Shown: in pieces, positions 1 through 7,884 of the stretch
How the letters are laid out: every line of letters begins with the position of its first letter
How positions within the stretch are numbered: position 1 is the stretch's first letter
Position numbers and translations under genes: made by a program
Notes under the pieces: generated by a model
What the model saw: only the letters and a program-made list of their open reading frames with translations
Database searches by the model: none
Told to the model about the DNA's origin: nothing
Assembly: GCF_002836745.1 (NCBI RefSeq)
Contig: NZ_PJAR01000040.1
Coordinates: forward strand, 124,001 to 188,000
From: Glaciecola sp. 33A
GTDB taxonomy: Bacteria; Pseudomonadota; Gammaproteobacteria; Enterobacterales; Alteromonadaceae
Direction of reading: 5' to 3'
Length of the DNA stretch: 64,000 nt

Positions 1-84
1 GCACTTGATTTTGACACAGGGGTAGATAATTTTATTAATAAATCAACGCAAGCGCGGATTAAGTTGGTGAGGGCTGGACGATGA
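1..84 (+). CDS. C-terminal end of a DUF1566-type protein (partial)
   Basis: An open frame enters from the left edge and ends at a TGA at 82-84. The last 27 residues finish in a KLVRAGR-like tail, closely resembling the end of the next protein (RLVRTAL). This suggests it is the C-terminal tail of a second DUF1566 (Lcl C-terminal) protein, that is, a tandem paralogue. Its stop overlaps the start codon of the next gene as ATGA, which implies translational coupling. Only the tail is visible, so the family call is an inference from the downstream paralogue. Confidence 0.6.
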   Translation, partial: ALDFDTGVDNFINKSTQARIKLVRAGR

Positions 85-614
85 TCAAGAATGTAATGCT
101 TAATACTGCACTATTTTGCGTTGTTGGGTTTGTTAGTGCGGCGAATGCGCAGCAATTCTGTCTGTCAACAGCACCTATTAGTGCGCCAGATACAAACTTC
201 TTGGAGCTCGAGAATGGGCAATTGCTGCATTCAAGCACTAATTTAATCTGGATGCGTTGCGCGATAGGGCAGAAGTGGGTTGACGAAACCTGCGCTGGTG
301 AGGCTGAACCCTACACTTGGAAGCAGGCGTTAGCGTTAAGTGTTGGCTATGAATTTAATGCTTCTAGCAATTGGCGTTTGCCAAATATTAAAGAGCTGAG
401 CTCGATTACAGAGCGCTCATGCACAAGACCTTCTATCAATAATGACTTGTTTCCAGCCACCCCTCCTGACGATTTTTGGACGTCAACACCCTCTATGACT
501 GATGCTGAGCGAGCTTGGGTTGTGGCATTTTTTAATAGCAGTAATTCTATTAAAGAGAAAAACAGAACGGTGTTTGTGAGATTAGTCAGAACCGCCTTAC
601 CTTCTGAGCGCTAG
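81..614 (+). CDS. exported DUF1566 domain-containing protein
   Basis: The protein has 177 residues. A signal peptide (hydrophobic stretch about residues 6-20, cleavage near ANA-QQ) is followed by one DUF1566/Lcl C-terminal-like domain. Typical elements are the LIWMRC segment, the WKQAL helix, NWRLPNIKEL near residues 95-105, the DFWTSTPS segment, and the closing VFVRLVR. Several cysteines suggest disulfides outside the cytoplasm. The function of this family is not established; members are secreted or surface-associated in many marine gammaproteobacteria. It is translationally coupled to the partial gene at the left edge by a 4-bp overlap, so the two are probably one operon of paralogues. The domain call is fairly sure and the function unknown. 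Confidence 0.75.
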   Translation: MIKNVMLNTALFCVVGFVSAANAQQFCLSTAPISAPDTNFLELENGQLLHSSTNLIWMRCAIGQKWVDETCAGEAEPYTWKQALALSVGYEFNASSNWRLPNIKELSSITERSCTRPSINNDLFPATPPDDFWTSTPSMTDAERAWVVAFFNSSNSIKEKNRTVFVRLVRTALPSER

Positions 615-1122
615 CTAGACTAGGGTCAAACTGAATATAGTCATTAGATCTTGAATTTAGTCTCTATCTACTAGTACAAATAGGCGCTCGATACAGTTAC
701 GCTAAAAAAACACCTTACAAGCATTGAAAGTTCAGTACAACGTTCGCAGCAAGCTGACGTTGAAGCGCAGATTATTCTGCCAAAACAGCAGTAGCTGCCA
801 CTAAGCCCTCTCCCAATTCATTCTAAGTTAGTGATTTTATTTTACAAAATAAACACAGATTAGCTAGCTCAACAGGGCTAAATACCCCGTCTATTCACTA
901 AATAGATAATCCCGCATTAGTTTGGGCAAGTTGACTTTTCACACCACTTTTGGTGTTCTACATAACAATTAGTTTACATTAATACTACATGGCGAACCAA
1001 GTGGGCCATAATTATATCGCAAAATATTACAAGAGGATCAAGGCCAACCAGTAGCTGAAGTATTACTCACCTTTATAAATGCCTTGTTTAAATTTGTAGT
1101 TAAAAACAATAGGAACAATTTG
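615..1122. other. long spacer with possible coding remnants
   Basis: No convincing gene lies in these 508 bases. Two stretches look like decayed coding sequence. At about 684-795 a stop-to-stop frame reads plausible helical protein (…TLKKHLTSIESS…, ending PKQQ). At about 1012-1122 a frame continuous with the following SDR gene reads EDQGQPVAEVLLTFINALFK without a good start codon. A perfect inverted repeat, TTTATTTT-AC-AAAATAAA, lies at 836-853. The promoter for the downstream SDR/ligase pair must be here but I could not place it. Confidence 0.4.
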
Positions 1123-1881
1123 ATGGATGAATTACTAGATTTTACCGGAAAAGTAGCATTGATCACCGGTGCTGGTGGCGGTTTTGGCCGTTTGTTAGCG
1201 CAAGGACTCGCCAAACGCGGATGTAAATTGGTGATAAGTGATATCAATCAACAAAACGTAGATGCAACATTTGCCTCTTTACCAGACCAAGACAATGCAA
1301 TCTCGATGTTATGTGATGTTTCCAAAGAACAAGATTGTAAAAGTATGGTCGATAGTGCCTTACAGAAATTTGGCAAAGTGGATATTGGCGTCAACAATGC
1401 GGGTATTGCTCACGCTTTGACGCCTTTACATAAATTGACTGCAGAGACTATGCATAGTCAATTTAACGTGAACGTAAATGGTGTACTGTTTGGTATGAAA
1501 TATCAAATTGAAGCGATGCTTAAGCAAGGCGAAGGGCACGTGCTTAATATCAGTTCGTTAGCAGGTTTAGGCGGAGCACCAAAAGGCGGAGCTTACGCCG
1601 CAGCCAAACACGCGGTAGTAGGCTTGACCAGAACAGCCGCTGTGGAATATGCCAGAAAAGGCGTGCGTTGCAATGCCATTTGTCCCTTCTACAGTCCGAC
1701 CGCTATTTTAGGTGAATTTGCGTCAGAAGAAGGACAAGCGCAATTAGCAAGAGGCACACCGATGAAACGCTTGTCTAAACCACAGGAAGTGGTGAACGCC
1801 ATGTTACTGATTTTGTCCCCGGGTAATTCGTATATGACAGGACAAACTATCGCTATTGATGGCGGTGTGACGGCTTGGTAG
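1123..1881 (+). CDS. short-chain dehydrogenase/reductase
   Basis: A classical SDR of 252 residues. The cofactor loop TGAGGGFG is at 15-22, and an acidic residue (Asp40) at the end of the second strand favours NAD over NADP. The NNAG motif is at 91-94, the catalytic serine at about 144 (ISS), and Tyr158-x3-Lys162 in YAAAK. The C-terminus has the usual TGQTIAIDGG. I chose ATG 1123, preceded by AGGA with an 8-nt spacer and starting exactly where SDR homology begins; the frame is open upstream to a TTG at 1084, which would add 13 unlikely residues. The acyl-CoA ligase follows 73 bp downstream on the same strand. Together they suggest oxidation of a hydroxyacyl or alcohol substrate in lipid or aromatic catabolism; the substrate cannot be read from sequence. 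Confidence 0.88.
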   Translation: MDELLDFTGKVALITGAGGGFGRLLAQGLAKRGCKLVISDINQQNVDATFASLPDQDNAISMLCDVSKEQDCKSMVDSALQKFGKVDIGVNNAGIAHALTPLHKLTAETMHSQFNVNVNGVLFGMKYQIEAMLKQGEGHVLNISSLAGLGGAPKGGAYAAAKHAVVGLTRTAAVEYARKGVRCNAICPFYSPTAILGEFASEEGQAQLARGTPMKRLSKPQEVVNAMLLILSPGNSYMTGQTIAIDGGVTAW

Positions 1882-1954
1882 CAGCTTTACATAAAAAGCG
1901 ACGTGCTAAGCAAATATGATAAATGGATATAACACATAATTTACAGGAAAAAAT

Positions 1955-3598
1955 ATGCAAGCTTTGATGATGAATTCCCAGTTAATGATCTCCTCAATAC
2001 TTAGACATGCGGATAAGAACTTTCCGGATTCGGAGATTGTTTCTGTCACTGCGGATAACCCAAGACATAGACATACTTACAAAGATTTCGCCAATCGTAG
2101 CCGTCAGTTGGCCAATGCGTTAGTTGAGCTGGGTGCTAAATTTGGTGATCGTATCGGTACGTTAGCCTGGAATGATTATCGCCACCTTGAACTTTATTAC
2201 GGCGTATCAGGCAGTGGCATGGTTTGTCATACAATAAATCCTAAATTATTTCCCGAGCAGGTGAATTACATCATCAATCACGCAGAAGACAGATTTATTT
2301 TTGTGGATTTATTAGTGGTACCTTTGCTTGAAGCACTAAAAGATCATCTTCCTAAGGTTGAAGGCTACATTATTTTAACTGATGAAGCCCATATGCCTAA
2401 TACAACCTTACCTAACGCCATGTGTTATGAAACACTCTTAAGTAAACAGTCCTCTGCCTTTGATTGGCCTGAGTTTGACGAAAATACGGCCAGCGCCATG
2501 TGTTATACCTCAGGCACCACGGGTAACCCAAAAGGCGTGGTATATAGCCATCGTTCCACTTTGTTGCATGCGATATGCGGCAGCATGCCCGATGCAGTGG
2601 CTGCGTCGTATAAAGAGACCACGCTTCCTATCGTGCCTATGTTCCATGTAAATGCGTGGGGATCACCTTATGCTTCATTAATGGCGGGCTCTAAAATGGT
2701 CATGCCGGGGCCCAAAATGGCCGATGGAGAAGCACTACAAAACTTGATTGAAACCGAGAAAGTTACGTTTAGTTCAGGGGTACCCACTATTTGGCTTGGA
2801 TTACTCGATTATTTAGAGAAAACAGGTAAAACCATACCCACCATGACTCGCGTTACTGTCGGCGGCGCTGCTTGTCCTAGAACCATTATCGAACGATTTG
2901 CACAACAACATGGCGTTGAGGTTGTGCAGGGTTGGGGCATGACTGAAACGAGCCCGCTGGGTACTATATTTTGCAAAAAAGCAGGTATGGAAGAATTAAC
3001 GCAAGACGAATTATTTGATCTACAATGCATGCAAGGGCGGGGTGTATTTGGTATTGAAATGCGTATTGTGGACGAAAATAATCAGCAATTACCATGGGAT
3101 GGCGTTGCCTTTGGAGCCCTTAAAGTAAAAGGTCCTTGGGTAGCAAGTGGTTACTATGGTCTATCTCAAATACCTGGTTCAGAAGGTTGCCCAGTGGATG
3201 AACTTGGTTGGTTTGATACGGGTGATGTCGCTACTATTAACCCGCAAGGTTATATGCGAATTACCGATCGCACTAAAGATGTTATAAAAACCGGCGGTGA
3301 ATGGGTCAGTTCAATCGAGATTGAAAATGCGGCCGTGAGTCATCCAGATGTAGCCGAAGCAGCGGCCATTGGACGTTATCATCCTAAATGGACAGAACGT
3401 CCACTACTAGTAGTGGTGCGTAAAGCAGATACAAGCGTATCAAGTGAACAAATAATAACGTTTTTACAAAGCAAACTTCACAAGCTATCAATGCCAGATG
3501 ACATTGTGTTTGTCGACGAATTACCTCATACAGCGACAGGAAAATTGAATAAGCTAGCGTTGAGAAAAACCCTAGAAAATTATCAGTTTCCCGCGTAG
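1955..3598 (+). CDS. AMP-forming fatty-acyl-CoA synthetase
   Basis: 547 residues of the ANL superfamily. The P-loop-like motif YTSGTTGNPKGV is at 184-195, the adenine-binding WGMTET is at about 327-332, and GWFDTGDVATI with the hinge DRTKDVIKTGGEW lies near 418-450. The C-terminal catalytic lysine is in TGKLNK (about K530). Layout and length match the medium/long-chain fatty-acyl-CoA ligases often labelled AlkK/FadD-like. The enzyme would activate a carboxylate to acyl-AMP and then acyl-CoA in the cytoplasm. An AGGA ribosome site precedes ATG 1955. It follows the SDR gene and ends at a strong terminator, so the two form a short catabolic operon. Chain-length preference cannot be read from sequence. 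Confidence 0.88.
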   Translation: MQALMMNSQLMISSILRHADKNFPDSEIVSVTADNPRHRHTYKDFANRSRQLANALVELGAKFGDRIGTLAWNDYRHLELYYGVSGSGMVCHTINPKLFPEQVNYIINHAEDRFIFVDLLVVPLLEALKDHLPKVEGYIILTDEAHMPNTTLPNAMCYETLLSKQSSAFDWPEFDENTASAMCYTSGTTGNPKGVVYSHRSTLLHAICGSMPDAVAASYKETTLPIVPMFHVNAWGSPYASLMAGSKMVMPGPKMADGEALQNLIETEKVTFSSGVPTIWLGLLDYLEKTGKTIPTMTRVTVGGAACPRTIIERFAQQHGVEVVQGWGMTETSPLGTIFCKKAGMEELTQDELFDLQCMQGRGVFGIEMRIVDENNQQLPWDGVAFGALKVKGPWVASGYYGLSQIPGSEGCPVDELGWFDTGDVATINPQGYMRITDRTKDVIKTGGEWVSSIEIENAAVSHPDVAEAAAIGRYHPKWTERPLLVVVRKADTSVSSEQIITFLQSKLHKLSMPDDIVFVDELPHTATGKLNKLALRKTLENYQFPA

Positions 3599-3618
3599 GC
3601 ATAAGTATTATTTAGTTT

Positions 3619-3645
3619 AAAAAGGCGCTCAAGCGCCTTTTTTTT
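3619..3645. terminator. bidirectional rho-independent terminator
   Basis: The stem AAAGGCGC / GCGCCTTT (3621-3628 with 3633-3640) has a TCAA loop and eight T residues on the plus strand. The opposite strand also ends in a T-run. It lies between the convergent acyl-CoA ligase and hemW and can serve both. Confidence 0.88.
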
Positions 3646-3715
3646 GTAAACTCAAAGTTGCACTGCACTCATTGCTTGTACACATAGCTTACACACATAG
3701 CTCATATCCAATGAT

Positions 3716-4909
3716 TTATACAAACAAATCTAATAAGCTATTCAGATAACGCTTGCCGGTCGCAGTAAGCTGCCACTCTTGGTCATTACTGCTAATCAGT
3801 TTCATGGTTTGGGCTTTTTCTAAGTGTTTTAATTCAGTGGTAGTTAATTCTCGCCCCGTATTTTTTGCAAACTGTGCTTTGGGGCAAGCTTCCATGATTC
3901 GAAACCGATTCATAAAAAACTCAAATGCAAGATCGTCAATTTCAACCTGGCTTATTTTGTCCATATAAGCGCGAGTGAAATCCATATAGCCTTTTGGATG
4001 CTTGACCTTTACCGTGCGCATGATGGCGTGTGCGGGTAATGCCGGTGTATTGGGGGGCATGGTTATTTTGCCATGCGCACCACAACCAATACCAAGATAG
4101 TCGCCATAACGCCAATAGTTGAGGTTATGCTGGCACTGTTGACCCTGTTTTGCATAGGCTGATATTTCATATTGCTCATAGCCCGCTTCAGTCAGCAGTT
4201 GATGACCACGTTCTTGAATTTCCCATAGAATATCGTCATCAGGCAGTGTCGGCGGTTTCGAATAAAACGCGGTGTTGGGCTCAATAGTAAGTTGATACCA
4301 TGATAAATGAGGTGGTGCTAGTGTAATGGCTTCTTGTAAATCCAGCATTGCATCTGCAACACTCTGGTTTGGAAGGCCATGCATTAAATCTAAATTAAAG
4401 CTACGCAATCCTAAGCGTTTCGCCAGTTCAACAGCAGCTCTACCTTGCATTGAATCGTGGATACGACCGAGTGCTTTTAAGTGCCGCTCATCAAAACTTT
4501 GAACACCAATTGAAATGCGGTTAATCCCCGCTTTTTCAAAACCAATAAACTTTTCGGCCTCAACCGTACCGGGGTTCGCCTCCATTGTAATTTCTGCACT
4601 GGGGGCCAATGGAACTCTTGCTGCAATACCATCCAACAGTCTCTGCATTCCAGCAACAGACAATAAACTCGGTGTGCCACCGCCAATAAAAATGCTCGAC
4701 ACTTCACGTAGTTGTCCATTGTTGGTAATAAGCGGAAGGTCTTCCATTAAGTCGTCCAATACATGACTAATATATTCAGACTCGGGTAGACCACCTTTCA
4801 AATTGTGTGAGTTGAAATCGCAATAGGGGCATTTCTGCACACACCAAGGTATGTGCACATATAAACTCAGAGGAGGTAAGCCTGTTGTGTTTGTGTGTTC
4901 CTGGATCAA
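3716..4909 (-). CDS. hemW: radical SAM heme chaperone HemW
   Basis: 397 residues. The N-terminal radical SAM cluster motif C23-x3-C27-x2-C30 lies in the HemW-typical WCVQKCPYCDFNSH. It also has the GGGTPS motif, the GVQSFD segment, and the HNxxYW-containing HNLNYWRYGDYLGIGCGAHG, which separates HemW from true coproporphyrinogen oxidase HemN. The family binds heme and is thought to deliver it to respiratory proteins rather than decarboxylate coproporphyrinogen. The start overlaps the rdgB stop by 4 bp (ATGA), as in the conserved rdgB-hemW pair of gammaproteobacteria. It is the last gene of the srmB-rdgB-hemW run and ends toward the shared terminator at 3619-3645. Confidence 0.93.
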   Translation of the reverse strand: MIQEHTNTTGLPPLSLYVHIPWCVQKCPYCDFNSHNLKGGLPESEYISHVLDDLMEDLPLITNNGQLREVSSIFIGGGTPSLLSVAGMQRLLDGIAARVPLAPSAEITMEANPGTVEAEKFIGFEKAGINRISIGVQSFDERHLKALGRIHDSMQGRAAVELAKRLGLRSFNLDLMHGLPNQSVADAMLDLQEAITLAPPHLSWYQLTIEPNTAFYSKPPTLPDDDILWEIQERGHQLLTEAGYEQYEISAYAKQGQQCQHNLNYWRYGDYLGIGCGAHGKITMPPNTPALPAHAIMRTVKVKHPKGYMDFTRAYMDKISQVEIDDLAFEFFMNRFRIMEACPKAQFAKNTGRELTTTELKHLEKAQTMKLISSNDQEWQLTATGKRYLNSLLDLFV

Positions 4910-5511
4910 CGGGTCAATACTACCTTCATGCGCTGCATTAATTGCACCAGCGCTTTACCGCGATGGCTAATGCTATTTTTAGTGTTTTTATCTAGTTCAG
5001 CCGCACTGCAGTTTTGCTCGGGCACCCAAAAGACAGGATCATAACCAAAGCCACCCACACCTTGGCGTGTTGTACTAATTTCGCCATGCCATTCACCCTG
5101 ACATATGATCGGGGTAGGGTCGAGCTCATGCTGCATAAATACGAGTACGCATAAAAAACGAGCTTTGCGGTTGTCAGTTTCGTTTGCTAATGCGCCTAAG
5201 AGTTTATTGATATTATCATTGTCATTCGCACTTTTGCCGGCATAGCGAGCCGAATAAATACCCGGAGCACCACCAAGAGCATCGACTGCCAAGCCGCTAT
5301 CGTCTGCAATAGCTGGCAATCCTGTTACTTTTGCGGCATTCCGAGCTTTAATAATTGCGTTTTCAACAAACGTGGTACCCGTCTCTGGTACTTCCTCGAC
5401 ATTAAACTCAGATTGCGGTGATACTTTAATTGAAAAACCATCGAACAGAGTCGAAAATTCGGCCACTTTGCCTTTATTACCTGTCGCTAAGACGATTTGT
5501 TTTATACTCAT
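4906..5511 (-). CDS. rdgB: dITP/XTP pyrophosphatase RdgB (Ham1 family)
   Basis: 201 residues, the usual length for the family. It has the N-terminal LATGNKGKVAEF nucleotide-binding motif, DDSGLAVDALGGAPGIYSAR with the catalytic aspartates (about 69-70), GGFGYDPVFWV, and the C-terminal ISHRGKAL. The enzyme hydrolyses non-canonical purine triphosphates (dITP, ITP, XTP) to monophosphates and so keeps them out of DNA and RNA. Its ATG abuts the srmB stop directly, and its stop overlaps the hemW start, so the three genes are tightly coupled. Confidence 0.95.
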   Translation of the reverse strand: MSIKQIVLATGNKGKVAEFSTLFDGFSIKVSPQSEFNVEEVPETGTTFVENAIIKARNAAKVTGLPAIADDSGLAVDALGGAPGIYSARYAGKSANDNDNINKLLGALANETDNRKARFLCVLVFMQHELDPTPIICQGEWHGEISTTRQGVGGFGYDPVFWVPEQNCSAAELDKNTKNSISHRGKALVQLMQRMKVVLTR

Positions 5512-6804
5512 CTACGCCTCTTTTGATTTAGGTGATGATGGTCTAGTTGTTTTCTTCTTAAACTTGCCCTTGGCTTTGACCTTTTTGCCTTTTCCAGGTG
5601 TTTTTACTTTTTGTTTTTTGATTACTTTTGGCGCCTTATTGTTTGGACGCAAGCCTTCAATGACTCTCGCCTTGAAGGGCTCTTTGGTGTAACGCTCTAC
5701 CTTGCCGACTTTTTCAAAGTCATGCGCTTCAACAATCGAAATTGCAGTGCCTTTTGCGCCCGCGCGTCCAGTGCGTCCAATGCGATGCACGTAAAGATCT
5801 GAGCCTCTTGGCATGTCAAAGTTAATAACGTGGCTGATGTCTTGCACGTCAATACCTCTGGCAGCAACGTCGGTCGCAATAAGAATTTTTACTTCACCTG
5901 CTTTGAAACTGGCTAATGCAGAATTACGCCTATCTTGCGGCATTTCGCCTTGTAAGTAGGTTACGCTAAAATCTTGGCTAAACAAAAAATCTTTGAGGTT
6001 GTGCAAGCGCTGGCGTGTTTTAACGAACACGATACAAGACTCAATAGTGTTGCGCAGATGATGAACCAATATCGCATTTTTATGGTTTAAATCGTCAGCT
6101 AGGTGGTACCACTGAATAATTTTATTCTTTTCTTTTCTGGAAGGATCGGCAGAAAGTGTTACTGGGTCTTTCAACAGTTCCTCTGCGAAATTACGTACGC
6201 CTTTCCCTTCCAGCGTTGCAGAAAACAACATGCTTTGCTTTCGCCACCTAGCTTCACCTGCAATTTGATGCACGATTGAAGAAAAGCCCATGTCCAACAT
6301 GCGGTCCGCTTCATCTAAAATAAGCGATTCGATGTCACGACAATCAAAACTTTCTTGTTCAATATGCTCAAACAACCTACCAGGTGTAGCGACTAAAATA
6401 TCGCAATGGCCAGCAAGTGTCTCGCGATCGGTGCCATAGTTGATGCCACCAGTAATCACGCCACAGGTTAAATGTGTGTATTTTGTAATTGCTTTTGCTT
6501 GTTCAAATACCTGATTAGCCAGCTCTCTTGTAGGAACCAGTATAAGCACTCTTGTCGAGCTATCGTCTTTACGCGGATGATCGAGTAAATATTGGCAAAC
6601 CGGTAACAGAAATGCGGCCGTTTTCCCTGTGCCCGTTGGGGCGTCTGCAAGTATGTCTTTACCTTCCATTGCATGTGGAATAACCAAAGACTGGATACTA
6701 GTTGGGCGTTCATAGCCCATGTCGTTTATGGCTCTGCAGAGTTCGTCGTCTAAATCTAATTGATCAAACATGGATGACTTTGTTTTGTTTGTATTTGCCC
6801 ACAT
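5512..6804 (-). CDS. srmB: DEAD-box RNA helicase SrmB
   Basis: 430 residues. The Q motif region is RPTSIQ; motif I APTGTGKT is at 55-62, PTREL follows, DEAD is at 164-167, SAT lies within KQSMLFSATLEG, and HRIGRTGR is in the second RecA domain. A lysine-rich tail (about 390-430) is typical of helicases acting on ribosome precursors. Segments such as ARWRKQ, IQWYHLADDL and the NFDMPRGSDLYVHRIG region resemble E. coli SrmB, which assists early 50S assembly, more than RhlE or RhlB. The start at 6804 is supported by GAGGT just upstream; Met12 (6771) has no ribosome site. It is divergent from gspA and first in the srmB-rdgB-hemW unit. Confidence 0.9.
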   Translation of the reverse strand: MWANTNKTKSSMFDQLDLDDELCRAINDMGYERPTSIQSLVIPHAMEGKDILADAPTGTGKTAAFLLPVCQYLLDHPRKDDSSTRVLILVPTRELANQVFEQAKAITKYTHLTCGVITGGINYGTDRETLAGHCDILVATPGRLFEHIEQESFDCRDIESLILDEADRMLDMGFSSIVHQIAGEARWRKQSMLFSATLEGKGVRNFAEELLKDPVTLSADPSRKEKNKIIQWYHLADDLNHKNAILVHHLRNTIESCIVFVKTRQRLHNLKDFLFSQDFSVTYLQGEMPQDRRNSALASFKAGEVKILIATDVAARGIDVQDISHVINFDMPRGSDLYVHRIGRTGRAGAKGTAISIVEAHDFEKVGKVERYTKEPFKARVIEGLRPNNKAPKVIKKQKVKTPGKGKKVKAKGKFKKKTTRPSSPKSKEA

Positions 6805-6879
6805 TCTACCTCAAATCGGTGATAACGAGTATGCTTGTTTTTACTCAATCAGGTATTTTCTCAACTTGGCACTAATACC

Positions 6880-6898
6880 AGATTACAGACTGTAATCT
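6880..6898. promoter_or_regulatory. palindromic candidate operator between srmB and gspA
   Basis: A perfect inverted repeat AGATTACA-GAC-TGTAATCT (8-bp arms, 3-bp spacer) sits in the 168-bp divergent intergenic region. It has no T-run, so it looks like a dimeric repressor or activator site rather than a terminator. The regulator is unknown. Confidence 0.4.
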
Positions 6899-6911
6899 AG
6901 GCCCTTTTACA

Positions 6912-6940
6912 TTGACTTAAATAGTGATACTCGATAGGTT
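6912..6940 (+). promoter_or_regulatory. weak sigma70-like promoter for gspA
   Basis: TTGACT (6912-6917) is followed after 17 bp by TAGGTT (6935-6940). The -35 is good and the -10 poor. It lies 14 bp downstream of the palindrome at 6880-6898 and 32 bp before the GTG start. Confidence 0.35.
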
Positions 6941-6972
6941 ATCTATAAAACAATCATGACAGTGCAGATAAC

Positions 6973-7884
6973 GTGTATTTAAGCTATTTTGGGTTAACGG
7001 ACAACCCCTTTTCAATTGCTCCAAATCCTGATTACTTATTCATGAGCCCTCGGCATCGCGAAGCTCTGGCGCATTTAACCTTTGGCTTGAAGGAGTCAGG
7101 CGGCTTTGTAATGCTGACGGGAGAAGTAGGCACAGGCAAAACCACAGTGTCTCGCAAACTTTTGCAAGATTTATCAGATGACACGCAAACAGCGGTTATT
7201 TTAAACCCAAGCTTGTCAGCCATAGAATTACTGGCGACAGTTTGTGACGAGCTCGGCATTAAGTACGATACTAACACCAGTTCACTCAAAATATTTACTG
7301 ATAAAATTTTAAATAAGTTGGCTGATAACCACGCGAGTGGGATCAATACCGTACTTATTATTGACGAAGCTCAGCATTTAATGCCCGAAGTCCTCGAACA
7401 ATTGCGCTTGTTAACTAATTTAGAAACGACTCGAGAAAAGCTCTTGCAAGTTGTCTTAATAGGTCAACCTGAGTTACAACAACTATTGCGCCGAAACGAA
7501 CTTAGACAACTGGCTCAGCGGGTCACTGCGCGCTATCACCTTCTGCCCTTAACTAAGGCTGAAGTTGTGTTGTACGTGGCTCATCGACTGCAGGTGGCGA
7601 GTGGCAATCCAAGTATTTTTACTTCAACGGCCTTAAGTAGCTTGTTTCAAATCAGTGGTGGTATTCCACGGGTTATTAATTTGTTATGTGATCGCGCAAT
7701 GACGATAGCTTACACACTGCAAAAACCGCTTATTACACACCAGCTCGTGGTTGGTGCTAGCTATCAAGTATTAGGCGATGACATTGTCCAACAACGTCAA
7801 AAAGAGCTGTGGAAACGGATCTTTGTAGGTAGCTTTGTTACTTCCATCATTCTAGGTTTAGTTGTGGGAGGTTTGTATGCTTAA
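6973..7884 (+). CDS. GspA/ExeA-like AAA ATPase without periplasmic domain
   Basis: 303 residues starting at GTG. The N-terminus (FGLTDNPFSIAPNPDYLF, then HREALAHL) is typical of ExeA/GspA and MshM ATPases. Walker A GEVGTGKT is at 50-57 and Walker B LIIDEAQ at about 128-134. A single membrane segment at about 283-303 ends the protein. Classical ExeA continues after this segment into a periplasmic peptidoglycan-binding domain, which is absent, so the architecture is closer to MshM. The gspB-like gene overlaps by 8 bp, favouring GspA over MshM as partner logic. In Aeromonas and Vibrio, GspAB helps insert the GspD secretin through peptidoglycan for type II secretion. No other T2SS gene is in the window. 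Confidence 0.78.
   Translation: MYLSYFGLTDNPFSIAPNPDYLFMSPRHREALAHLTFGLKESGGFVMLTGEVGTGKTTVSRKLLQDLSDDTQTAVILNPSLSAIELLATVCDELGIKYDTNTSSLKIFTDKILNKLADNHASGINTVLIIDEAQHLMPEVLEQLRLLTNLETTREKLLQVVLIGQPELQQLLRRNELRQLAQRVTARYHLLPLTKAEVVLYVAHRLQVASGNPSIFTSTALSSLFQISGGIPRVINLLCDRAMTIAYTLQKPLITHQLVVGASYQVLGDDIVQQRQKELWKRIFVGSFVTSIILGLVVGGLYA

Noticed and set aside
1084-1122. TTG start for the SDR 13 codons upstream
   Set aside because: The added residues do not resemble the family, and ATG 1123 has a proper AGGA site.
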